DNA of 64,000 bases, taken from NCBI RefSeq assembly GCF_039941015.1, contig NZ_JBDVFI010000020.1; one strand, 5' to 3'. Origin of the DNA: Sedimentitalea sp039941015. GTDB taxonomy: Bacteria > Pseudomonadota > Alphaproteobacteria > Rhodobacterales > Rhodobacteraceae. Both the position numbers and the translations under genes were made by a program. Positions 28,166 to 36,192 of this stretch are shown piece after piece. Below the pieces are notes generated by a model that was not told the origin of the DNA, did not search any database, and worked only from the letters and a program-made list of their open reading frames with translations. Position 1 is the first letter of the stretch. Each line of letters opens with the position of its first letter.

Positions 28166-28753
28166 ATGTCCGTTGCCTTTCACACCTGTTTCCCATTGCG
28201 CAAAACCCGCGTTCACGAGGTCTGCGGCCCCGGTGCCACTGGCTTTGTCGCCATGGCCTGCGCACGCGCGTCGGGAACTCTGCTGTGGATTCGCGAAAAC
28301 TGGCACAATGAAACGCCCAGCCCTGTCGGGCTTTGTCGGTTCTTTGATCCCGACAGGCTGCTGATGGCGCAGGCCAAGGATCAGACCAATGCGCTCGCCG
28401 TTGCCGAAGAGGCGCTGCGCGATGGCAGCGTGCCACTGGTGATCATCGAACTCAGCCAACCGCTTGGCCTGACTGCCGGGCGACGCCTACAACTGGCCGC
28501 CAAGGCAGGCAGATCGACCGGGCTGTGCCTGATTTCCGAGGACATGGGCAGCAATGCCGCCGAGACCCGCTGGCATGCCGCCGCGCTCTATGATCCGGTG
28601 CCGCAGGACTCGACACTGATGCGGTGGAAACTTATAAAGAACAAATCAGGAACATTAGGAGCCTGGGATGTTCGATGGGATCACCCGGCGCGTCGTCTCG
28701 ATGTGGTTTCCCCGCCTGCCCTGCGACCGGGTGCTGCGGGCCCGTCCGGTTGA
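28166..28753 (+). CDS. imuA: ImuA-like protein of the translesion-synthesis cassette
   Basis: RecA-like accessory protein of ImuB and DnaE2 in SOS mutagenesis. It has 195 residues from ATG 28166; a GTG 39 bases earlier is possible. Features are RVHEVCGPGATGFVAMACA near the N-terminus, VPLVIIELSQPLGLTAGRRL and RLQLAAKAGRSTGLCL, typical of the short roseobacter ImuA. There is no strong Walker A. The frame runs 86 bases into imuB, which is an unusually long overlap. Identification rests on this similarity plus position directly before imuB and dnaE2. Confidence 0.75.
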   Translation: MSVAFHTCFPLRKTRVHEVCGPGATGFVAMACARASGTLLWIRENWHNETPSPVGLCRFFDPDRLLMAQAKDQTNALAVAEEALRDGSVPLVIIELSQPLGLTAGRRLQLAAKAGRSTGLCLISEDMGSNAAETRWHAAALYDPVPQDSTLMRWKLIKNKSGTLGAWDVRWDHPARRLDVVSPPALRPGAAGPSG

Positions 28754-30146
28754 CGCGCCCTTTGCGCTGACGCTGAAACAGAACAATACGGACCGGCTGT
28801 ATTGCCTGAACAGACAGGCGGAACAGCTTGGTCTTTCGCGCGGCATGCCGTTCTCGGATGCCCGTGCCTTTTGCCCTGATCTGCTGAGCCAGCCCGCCGA
28901 TCCGCGCGGCGACGCCCGGTTTCTGGCGACCCTGTGTCGCTGGGCCACGCGCTATTGCCCCTGGGTTGGCCCCGAAGGCGAGGACGGTCTGGTTCTGGAC
29001 ATCACCGGCGCGGCGCATCTGCTGGGGGGCGAAGCCGATCTGCTGGCGGATATGCGCAGGCGGATGGCGCGCGCCGGGCTGACATTGCAACTTGGTCTTG
29101 CCGATACCCGTGGCGCGGCCTGGGCGCTGGCGCATCACGGCGAAGGTGTGGCCGAACCCGGCGATCCGCTCGCGGCCCTGGGCGGGTTGCCCGTAACAGC
29201 ACTGCGCCTGCCCGAAGACACCATCACCGGCCTGCAACGGCTGGGCCTGCGGCGGATATCCGATCTGGCGGTGGCACCGCGGGCACCGCTGGCCCGCCGC
29301 TTTGGCCGGGGCGTGTTGATGCGGTTGGATCAGGCACTTGGCGAGCAACCCGAAACCATCACTCCGATGGCCGCCCCACCCCATTACGCGGTGCGCCTGA
29401 CCCTGCCAGAACCGATCGGGCTGGTAGACGATGTAATGGCCGGCACCGCCCGCCTGCTGGACCGGTTGTGCGAGCGGTTGAAGGAACAGGAAACCGGCGC
29501 ACGGCGGCTTTGCCTGACCCTGCGGCGGATTGATCAGAGCAACCAGCAGGTGGAACTGCGACTGGCCAGCGCCATGCGTGATCCGAAACGCATCCTGCCG
29601 CTGTTTGAGCGCGGGGTTGCCGGGGTCGAGGCCGGGTTCGGCATCGACCAGATGCGGCTTGAGGCGGTGCAGGTCGAACCACTGCCGGTGCAGCAGATCA
29701 GTTCGGTCAGCGAAGGCAGCACCCAGCAGTTGGACGATCTGATCACCCGGATCGGCACACGGATCGGGCTGGAGAACATCCAGCGGTTTCTGCCTGCCGA
29801 CAGCCACATCCCCGAACGCAGTTTCCTGATTGCGCCTGCGGCCTATGCCCGCCCCGAAGGGCCGTGGCATGCACCGCGCCCACGTCCGGTGCGGCTGTTT
29901 CCACCGGAACCCATCGCCGGAGTCGGCCCCCGCCCGCCCCGGCGTCTGCGCTGGCGGCGAATGGCGTTGGACACCGCCCGCGCCACCGGCCCGGAACGCA
30001 TCGCCCCGGAATGGTGGATGGAAGACGACGGCTGGCGCAGCGGCGTGCGCGATTACTGGCAGGTCGATACGCGTCAGGGTCGGCGGTTATGGATGTTTTT
30101 CACCCCGCAGAACCCCGGTTGGTTCGTGCAGGGAGAATTCGCATGA
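28668..30146 (+). CDS. imuB: ImuB, Y-family-like polymerase subunit
   Basis: Non-catalytic Y-family relative that bridges the beta clamp, ImuA and DnaE2. It has 492 residues; AGGAGC 5 bases before ATG 28668 supports the start. The N-terminal palm is recognisable (MWFPRLPCDRVLRARPVDAP, QAEQLGLSRGMPFSDARAFC, GLVLDITGAAHLLGG), as is the helix-hairpin-helix (LRLPEDTITGLQRLGLRRIS). The little-finger domain and a proline-rich tail (RPRPVRLFPPEPIAG) follow. It overlaps dnaE2 by 4 bases, so dose coupling of the two is likely. Confidence 0.92.
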   Translation: MFDGITRRVVSMWFPRLPCDRVLRARPVDAPFALTLKQNNTDRLYCLNRQAEQLGLSRGMPFSDARAFCPDLLSQPADPRGDARFLATLCRWATRYCPWVGPEGEDGLVLDITGAAHLLGGEADLLADMRRRMARAGLTLQLGLADTRGAAWALAHHGEGVAEPGDPLAALGGLPVTALRLPEDTITGLQRLGLRRISDLAVAPRAPLARRFGRGVLMRLDQALGEQPETITPMAAPPHYAVRLTLPEPIGLVDDVMAGTARLLDRLCERLKEQETGARRLCLTLRRIDQSNQQVELRLASAMRDPKRILPLFERGVAGVEAGFGIDQMRLEAVQVEPLPVQQISSVSEGSTQQLDDLITRIGTRIGLENIQRFLPADSHIPERSFLIAPAAYARPEGPWHAPRPRPVRLFPPEPIAGVGPRPPRRLRWRRMALDTARATGPERIAPEWWMEDDGWRSGVRDYWQVDTRQGRRLWMFFTPQNPGWFVQGEFA

Positions 30147-33100
30147 CCGCGCGCCCTGAGCTGACGGGTTATGCCGAATTGGGTGTGACCACGAATTTCA
30201 CCTTTCTGACCGGGGCATCGCACCCCGAGGAACTGGTGGTGCGCGCCGCCGAACTGGGGCTGCACGCCATTGCCATCACCGACCGCAATTCGCTGGCCGG
30301 GGTGGTGCGGGCCTATAGCGCGCTGAACGAACTGCGGCGTGAGGCCGAAGAGGCCGTGCAAATCCGCTCGCAACACCGCACCGACAGTTGCTCGCGTCAA
30401 GAGGTTGGCAGCCCCGAAGACATTGCCCGCCCCGCAGGCATTACCCTGCCGCGCCTGATCACCGGCTGCCGTCTGGTGCTGCGGGATTGTCCAGTGCAGT
30501 GGATCGCTCTGCCCACGGATCGCGCCGCCTATCATCGCCTGTCCCGCCTGTTGACCAACGGCAAGCGCCGGGCCGAAAAAGGCGCGTGTCATCTGGACCT
30601 GCGCGACCTGACAGACGGCTGTCAGGGCATGATCCTGATCGCCCTCCCCCCGGTGGACATGGCCAGCGATCAGGCCGCCACCGCGCGCATCGTCCAGAGC
30701 GTCAAACGCCGCTATCCCGGCTCCGTATTTCTTGGCGCAGCGCCGCGCTATGACGGGTCCGATCAGGCGTGGTTTGATACCTGTGCGCGGCTGGCCCTGC
30801 GGGTCGGAACCCCGATGGTGGCGGTGGGCGACGTGCTGATGCACCGCGCCGCACGACGGCAGTTGGCCGATGTTCTGACCTGCCTGCGCGAAGGCTGTAC
30901 TATCGACGAAATCGGCACCCGCGCCCTGCCCAATGGCGAACGGCGTCTCAAGGCGGGCAGCGACATGGCGCGGCTCTATCGCAACCACCCTGCCGCCCTG
31001 CGCCGGACGCTGGAAATCGCCGCGCGGTGCAGCTTTTGCCTGAGCGAACTCAGCTATGAATACCCGGACGAGATCGCCGAGGGCGGCGAAACCCCGCAAG
31101 AGCGGTTGATGCGGTTGACTGATGAGGGGCTGGCGCGGCGCTGCCCTGACGGCATTCCAGACCGCTATCATGCGTTGGTGAACAAGGAATTGCAGTTGGT
31201 CGAGGAACTCGGGTTTGCCGCCTATTTCCTCACGGTGCATGACATCGTGGCCTATGCGCGATCTCTTGGCATCCTGTGTCAGGGGCGCGGGTCAGCCGCC
31301 AATTCGATCCTGTGCTGGGCGCTTGGCATCACCGATGTCAGCCCCGACCAGATCGGCATGGTGTTTGAACGTTTCGTGTCGCGCTATCGGGGCGAGCCAC
31401 CGGATATCGACGTCGATTTCGAACATGAGCGGCGCGAAGAGGTGATCCAGTGGATCTACAAGAAATACGGCCGCCACCGCGCCGGGCTCTGTGCCACCGT
31501 CATCCATTTCCGCAGCCGCGCCGCGATCCGTGAGGTGGGCAAGGTGATGGGCCTGTCCCAAGACGTGACCGCAAGCCTGTCGGGGCAGATATGGGGCATG
31601 TCCAATGGTGGTGCCGATCCCGACCGCATCCGTGAGCTAGGGCTGGACCTGAACGACCGGCGGCTTGCCCAGACCATCGGGCTGATCGGCGAGATCATCG
31701 GCTTTCCCCGCCACCTCAGCCAGCATGTGGGCGGGTTCATCATCACCAAGGGCCGGCTGGACGAACTTTGCCCTATTGAGAACGCGGCGATGGAGGATCG
31801 CACCGTCATTGAATGGGACAAGGACGATATCGACACGCTGGGCATTCTCAAGGTCGATGTGCTGAGCCTTGGAATGCTCACCTGTATCCGCAAGGCCTTT
31901 GGCCTGATCGAACAGCATGAAGGCAAGACCCTGACCCTCGACACCATTCCGCAGGAAGACGTGGCGACCTATGACATGCTGTGTGTGGCCGATGCGGTTG
32001 GGGTGTTTCAGGTGGAAAGCCGCGCGCAGATGAATTTCCTGCCTCGGATGCGGCCCCGCACCTTTTACGATCTGGTGATCGAGGTCGCCATCGTCCGGCC
32101 CGGCCCGATTCAAGGGGGCATGGTGCAACCCTTTATCCGGCGGCGTCAGGGGTTGGAAAAGGCCGAACCCTTTGGCCCTGCCCTCGCCGAGGTTACCCGC
32201 AAGACCCTTGGTGTGCCGCTGTTTCAGGAACAGGCCATGCAGATCGCCGTTGTGGGCGCAGGGTACACTGCAGAAGAGGCCGACCGGTTGCGTCGCTCGC
32301 TGGCGTCGTTCCGGCGCATGGGCACCATCGGCGCGCATCGCGAACGGTTCGTCAACGGGATGCTGGCCAAAGGCTATACCATCGAGGTGGCCGAAAAATG
32401 CTTTTCCCAGATCGAAGGCTTTGCCGATTACGGGTTTCCCGAAAGCCACGCGGCCGCCTTTGCCATGCTCACCTATGTGTCCTCCTGGCTGAAACGCCAT
32501 CACCCGGCGATCTTTGCCTGCGCGCTGCTCAATTCTCAGCCAATGGGATTTTACGCCCCGGCCCAGATCGTGCGCGACGCGCGTGAACACCAGATCGAAA
32601 TCCGACCCGTCTGTGTGAACCACAGCGATTGGGACAATCATCTGGAGCGGCGCGCAGACGGGGCGCTGGCCTTGCGGCTGGGGTTTCGCCAGGTCAAGGG
32701 ATTCCGCAAGGAGGATGCCGGGTGGATCACGGCGGCGCGCGGCAATGGTTATACCGATCCCGAGAGCCTGTGGTTGCGGGCGGGCATGGCCCCTCCGGTT
32801 CTGGACAGGTTGGCCGAGGCGGATGCCTTTGCGGGCCTCGGCCTGACCCGCAGGGATGCCCTCTGGCAGGTCCGCGCCATCCGCGCGCCCGCGCCCCTGC
32901 CGCTGTTTGCGGATCCGCTGGATGGCGAAGGGCTGACCGAACCTGCCGTCGATCTGCCAGTGATGCATCTGGGCGAGGAAGTGGTCGAGGATTACGTCGC
33001 CATGCGCCTGTCGCTGCGAGCGCACCCGATGGAGTTGTTGCGCCCCGACCTGCCCGGTCTGACCTTGCACAGCGATCTGGCACAGGTGCCTCTGGGGCAA

Positions 33101-33487
33101 GCCTCGGTCGCCGGGCTGGTGATCACCCGGCAACGCCCCGGCACCGCCTCGGGCGTGATCTTTCTGACGCTTGAGGATGAAACCGGGGTGTCCAATGTGG
33201 TGGTCTGGCCCAAGGTTTACGAACGTTATCGCCGTATCGTCATGGGCGGGCGTCTGTTGCGCGTGACCGGACAGATCCAGCGCGAAGGCATCGTGGTGCA
33301 TCTGATCGCGGGTACAATCGAGGATCTCTCGCACTGTCTGACCGATCTCGGCCATCCACTGGACGAGGCCATCGGCATCACCCAACCACAGGCCGACGAC
33401 GCCCCTCGCCCGCCACGCTATCGCAACGGCGCGCGCCATCCGCGCGAACAGGCAAAACAGCTTTTCCCCAGTCGTGATTTCCATTGA
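30143..33487 (+). CDS. dnaE2: Error-prone DNA polymerase DnaE2
   Basis: C-family DNA polymerase for translesion synthesis. It has 1114 residues. The PHP domain begins YAELGVTTNFTFLTGASHPE, in which the first metal-binding histidine of replicative DnaE is absent, as usual for this branch. The palm carries the catalytic aspartates in PPDIDVDFEHERREEVI, then QGRGSAANSILCWALGI, FPESHAAAFAMLTYVSSWLK and the OB-fold GLVITRQRPGTASGVIFLTL near the end. The ATG overlaps the imuB TGA. With imuA and imuB it forms a mutagenesis cassette normally under LexA, but no LexA box was found. Confidence 0.96.
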   Translation: MTARPELTGYAELGVTTNFTFLTGASHPEELVVRAAELGLHAIAITDRNSLAGVVRAYSALNELRREAEEAVQIRSQHRTDSCSRQEVGSPEDIARPAGITLPRLITGCRLVLRDCPVQWIALPTDRAAYHRLSRLLTNGKRRAEKGACHLDLRDLTDGCQGMILIALPPVDMASDQAATARIVQSVKRRYPGSVFLGAAPRYDGSDQAWFDTCARLALRVGTPMVAVGDVLMHRAARRQLADVLTCLREGCTIDEIGTRALPNGERRLKAGSDMARLYRNHPAALRRTLEIAARCSFCLSELSYEYPDEIAEGGETPQERLMRLTDEGLARRCPDGIPDRYHALVNKELQLVEELGFAAYFLTVHDIVAYARSLGILCQGRGSAANSILCWALGITDVSPDQIGMVFERFVSRYRGEPPDIDVDFEHERREEVIQWIYKKYGRHRAGLCATVIHFRSRAAIREVGKVMGLSQDVTASLSGQIWGMSNGGADPDRIRELGLDLNDRRLAQTIGLIGEIIGFPRHLSQHVGGFIITKGRLDELCPIENAAMEDRTVIEWDKDDIDTLGILKVDVLSLGMLTCIRKAFGLIEQHEGKTLTLDTIPQEDVATYDMLCVADAVGVFQVESRAQMNFLPRMRPRTFYDLVIEVAIVRPGPIQGGMVQPFIRRRQGLEKAEPFGPALAEVTRKTLGVPLFQEQAMQIAVVGAGYTAEEADRLRRSLASFRRMGTIGAHRERFVNGMLAKGYTIEVAEKCFSQIEGFADYGFPESHAAAFAMLTYVSSWLKRHHPAIFACALLNSQPMGFYAPAQIVRDAREHQIEIRPVCVNHSDWDNHLERRADGALALRLGFRQVKGFRKEDAGWITAARGNGYTDPESLWLRAGMAPPVLDRLAEADAFAGLGLTRRDALWQVRAIRAPAPLPLFADPLDGEGLTEPAVDLPVMHLGEEVVEDYVAMRLSLRAHPMELLRPDLPGLTLHSDLAQVPLGQASVAGLVITRQRPGTASGVIFLTLEDETGVSNVVVWPKVYERYRRIVMGGRLLRVTGQIQREGIVVHLIAGTIEDLSHCLTDLGHPLDEAIGITQPQADDAPRPPRYRNGARHPREQAKQLFPSRDFH

Positions 33488-33526
33488 TCCGTCCGGATAC
33501 ACGGTCAAACCTCTCCCCGCTCGTAT

Positions 33527-33571
33527 CTTGACAGAATTACTCTGCATTAAATCTTGACAAAAATACTCTGC
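33527..33571. repeat. Two tandem 19-bp repeats upstream of exbB
   Basis: CTTGACA-R-AA-W-TACTCTGC occurs at 33527-33545 and 33553-33571, two copies with a 26-base period and an AT-rich 7-base spacer. Each also contains TTGACA, a -35 like hexamer. TGA-N9-TCT in each copy is one base from the TGA-N9-TCA iron-responsive box known in alphaproteobacteria. The next gene starts 50 bases later and encodes ExbB, so an iron-linked operator or a double promoter is plausible. Confidence 0.55.
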
Positions 33572-33621
33572 CAAAATAGCGACAAAGGCGTTTCATGGAG
33601 CAACCCTGAAAGTGACGCGAT

Positions 33622-34320
33622 ATGAATTTCAACGGATCGACAATTCTCGGCACCGAGCAACTGGGCAAACTCTATGAGTTTATCCTGCTTGGAGGCCCGG
33701 CGATCTGGGCGATTTCCGCGCTCAGTGTGGTCGCGCTGGCCCTGATCCTCTGGAAAATCTGGCGTCTGGCAATCCTTGGTGCCTGGACTGGCGGCACACG
33801 CGCAAAACGTGCCGTGGCCCTGTGGTCAGATGGCGACGAAGAAGCGGCCCTCGATTTGCTGGAAAACCGCCGTACCTGTCGCGCGGTTCTGACCCGCGCG
33901 GCAATGACCGCCCGTCACGACATGACGCTGGACGAAGACGCTGCTCGCGAAGAGACCGGCCGCGTCGCCCGCAACCTCATCGCCGGAGCACGCTCGGGTC
34001 TGCGTCCACTGGAACTGATCGCAACAATCGCCCCGCTTCTGGGCCTTTTGGGCACGGTGATGGGCATGATCGCCGCCTTTCAAGCCCTGCAAGAGGCCGG
34101 CAGCAGCGCCGATCCCGCCACCCTTGCCGGTGGCATCTGGGAGGCGCTCTTGACCACTGCGGCAGGCATGGCCGTGGCCATCCCGGCAGCGGCCGCACTG
34201 ACATGGTTTGAAAGCATCGTGGATCGCCTGCGCCTGCAGATGGAAGACGCCGCCACCCGCATCTTTCTGCGCCCGACCGTCAATGGCGGCGAACCACGCT
34301 TCAGAGCCGCTGCAGAATAA
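33622..34320 (+). CDS. exbB: ExbB-like proton channel of the TonB motor
   Basis: MotA/TolQ/ExbB-family inner-membrane protein of 232 residues. TM1 is in LGGPAIWAISALSVVALALI; TM2 and TM3 are around LIATIAPLLGLLGTVMGMIA and ALLTTAAGMAVAIPAAAAL, the conserved signature. The cytoplasmic loop is short. The next gene starts on the stop (TAATG), and the following exbD, exbD2 and tonB genes complete the energising unit for outer-membrane receptors. No receptor gene is adjacent, so the substrate is not indicated. Confidence 0.92.
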   Translation: MNFNGSTILGTEQLGKLYEFILLGGPAIWAISALSVVALALILWKIWRLAILGAWTGGTRAKRAVALWSDGDEEAALDLLENRRTCRAVLTRAAMTARHDMTLDEDAAREETGRVARNLIAGARSGLRPLELIATIAPLLGLLGTVMGMIAAFQALQEAGSSADPATLAGGIWEALLTTAAGMAVAIPAAAALTWFESIVDRLRLQMEDAATRIFLRPTVNGGEPRFRAAAE

Positions 34321-34703
34321 TGTTCGATTTCGCCGAAGATCGCCCCCGGCGCAAACCCAGCCTGACGCCGATGATCGACGTGGTGTTCCTTTTGCTGGTG
34401 TTTTTCATGCTGGCATCGCGCTTTGGCATAGACATGCATATCCCGCTGAATGTCGCCGGATCCGCCAGCGGAGAAGGCTATTCCGGTCCGCCCCGCCTGA
34501 TCGACATCGCGCCGGACTCGCTCTTGTTGAACGGCATCTCATTGTCACCAGATGCCCTGCTCGCGCAAATCAGTGACCTTACGAAAAAGCCGGGCGACAC
34601 GATCATTCTGCGTCCCGCCGACGGGGCAGATCTGCAACGGGTGATTGCGGTCATGGAAACGTTGTCGGGCGCCGGATACACGGCACTTGTGCTGATCGAA
34701 TAG
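34320..34703 (+). CDS. exbD: ExbD-like protein 1
   Basis: 127-residue ExbD/TolR-family protein with one N-terminal membrane helix (PSLTPMIDVVFLLLVFFMLA; the key aspartate is in MIDVVF) and a periplasmic domain. It starts one base into the exbB stop. It is the first of two different ExbD proteins in the operon. Confidence 0.9.
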   Translation: MFDFAEDRPRRKPSLTPMIDVVFLLLVFFMLASRFGIDMHIPLNVAGSASGEGYSGPPRLIDIAPDSLLLNGISLSPDALLAQISDLTKKPGDTIILRPADGADLQRVIAVMETLSGAGYTALVLIE

Positions 34704-34707
34704 TCCC

Positions 34708-35127
34708 GTGCAGTTTTCCGTCCCCCCACGCCGCCAACCGACTGAGAGCATCGTTCCGATGATCAACGTCGTGTTCCTGCTTTTGATCTTTTTCCTGATG
34801 TCGGCACAGATCGCGCCACCGGAACCGTTCGACGTCGAGCCTCCCGTGATGGACGAAACCGACTCCGCAGAGGGAGAATTTCGCCTGTACATGGATGCCG
34901 AGGGTCAACTGGGATACCTCGACGTTTTTGGCGAGGTCGAGGTATTGGCCGCGCTTACCGCCGCGCGCGAAAGCTATTGCGCCGCCGAACCCTGCCCCCA
35001 GGATACGCCACCGCCCCTGATCCTGCGCGCAGATGCCAAACTCGATGCCACCCGGTTGGCCGCTCTCATGCCGAAACTTGGCGCCGCAGGATTCCGCGTC
35101 GTGCAACTGGTGACGGCCAAGCAATGA
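34708..35127 (+). CDS. ExbD-like protein 2
   Basis: 139-residue second ExbD-like protein with a GTG start 4 bases after the exbD stop. The helix signature reads PMINVVFLLLIFFLMSAQI: the usual aspartate of the ExbD helix is replaced by asparagine (MIN in place of MID). The periplasmic domain is acidic and contains two cysteines (SYCAAEPCPQD). A mixed ExbD heterodimer in which one partner lacks the proton-carrying acid is possible. It overlaps tonB by 4 bases. Confidence 0.85.
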   Translation: MQFSVPPRRQPTESIVPMINVVFLLLIFFLMSAQIAPPEPFDVEPPVMDETDSAEGEFRLYMDAEGQLGYLDVFGEVEVLAALTAARESYCAAEPCPQDTPPPLILRADAKLDATRLAALMPKLGAAGFRVVQLVTAKQ

Positions 35128-36032
35128 GACGTCTCGCCGAACTTGTGGCGTTTGTGACTGTGGCCCTCGCGGTGCACCTGATCGCCCTCGGCCTGCGGCC
35201 TCCGGAGACCGGCCTTGTCGCATCGGGCGAAGGAGGCGAAGCGCTGATGTCGCTTCAGGCCTCGACGGCCAGTATCGCGGAAATGGTCGAGCAATGGGAA
35301 AAGCCGCCCGAAACCCCTGCGCCACGGACGCCACCAAAACTTGCGCAACCCAAGATCGAAACGCCCACGCTCCCCCAACCCACGACGGCGGATGCACCCT
35401 CTCTCCCGGCTTTGCCCAAAGTGGCAGGTCTCGCCCTGCCACAGCCTGAGGCGCTCCCAGAAGCCGACGCAACTGCACCACCCCCTCCCTCCGTGCCAGA
35501 GCCTGAACGTGAACAGGAAACGCCAGAAGAAGTGGAGCAAGAGCAGCCTGAAATCGCTGCGACACGACCGCAATCAAGACCAGCGAGACCCAAGCAACCG
35601 GCCCGGAAGAAACCAACGCAAGAGGCCAAGAAGCAAAGCCAAAATTCCGCCGAAAGTGCCGCTCAACGCGCCGCCGGACAGGGTGGCGGGCAACAGGCCG
35701 GACTAGGCAACACGTCTGCTGCGGCCACGCTCAGCAAAGGACAACGTCAGACCCTGATGTCCCAATGGGGTGCGCAGGTCCGCGCCCGCATCGAGCGCCG
35801 CAAGAAATACCCGCGGGCTGCGCGTGGCGCATCCGGTACCGTCAGGCTGCGCATTAGCGTCGCGTCCAACGGTACCCTGCAGGGCGTTTCTGTCGCCAAA
35901 TCCTCAGGCAATGCGCATATCGATCAGGCCGGATTACGCGCCGTACAGTCCGCCCGCAAATTTCCAGCTGCGCCCAAGGGCCTACCCAATTCGGTCTCTA
36001 CGTTCACCTTGCCGATGAGCTTTAGCAAATGA
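35124..36032 (+). CDS. tonB: TonB-family energy transducer
   Basis: 302-residue TonB-like protein. It starts with a membrane anchor (LVAFVTVALAVHLIALGL) followed by a long proline, glutamate and alanine-rich linker (about 50-170) and a C-terminal domain with YPRAARGASGTVRLRISVAS and a GLRAVQSARKFPAAP helix. The ATG at 35124 overlaps the preceding stop. Reading frame upstream of the anchor has no support. With ExbB and two ExbDs it should power TonB-dependent import across the outer membrane. Confidence 0.88.
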   Translation: MRRLAELVAFVTVALAVHLIALGLRPPETGLVASGEGGEALMSLQASTASIAEMVEQWEKPPETPAPRTPPKLAQPKIETPTLPQPTTADAPSLPALPKVAGLALPQPEALPEADATAPPPPSVPEPEREQETPEEVEQEQPEIAATRPQSRPARPKQPARKKPTQEAKKQSQNSAESAAQRAAGQGGGQQAGLGNTSAAATLSKGQRQTLMSQWGAQVRARIERRKKYPRAARGASGTVRLRISVASNGTLQGVSVAKSSGNAHIDQAGLRAVQSARKFPAAPKGLPNSVSTFTLPMSFSK

Positions 36033-36192
36033 TCAACCCGGCTGAGTTGGAACCGTGTTGTGACGCCAGCCGTTCTCTGTCTCGGCACCAATCCGGCTGC
36101 GCGATGGGGCCTCAAAACGACACGTTCCCCGTCGCTTTCTGAACGGAAATGCCAAACACCACGCCGCACCCTAATCGCCAAGGAGGTGCGTG

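Noticed and set aside
31637..33574. Minus-strand reading frame of about 645 codons
   Set aside because: It is the antisense shadow of dnaE2, which has all polymerase motifs on the plus strand.
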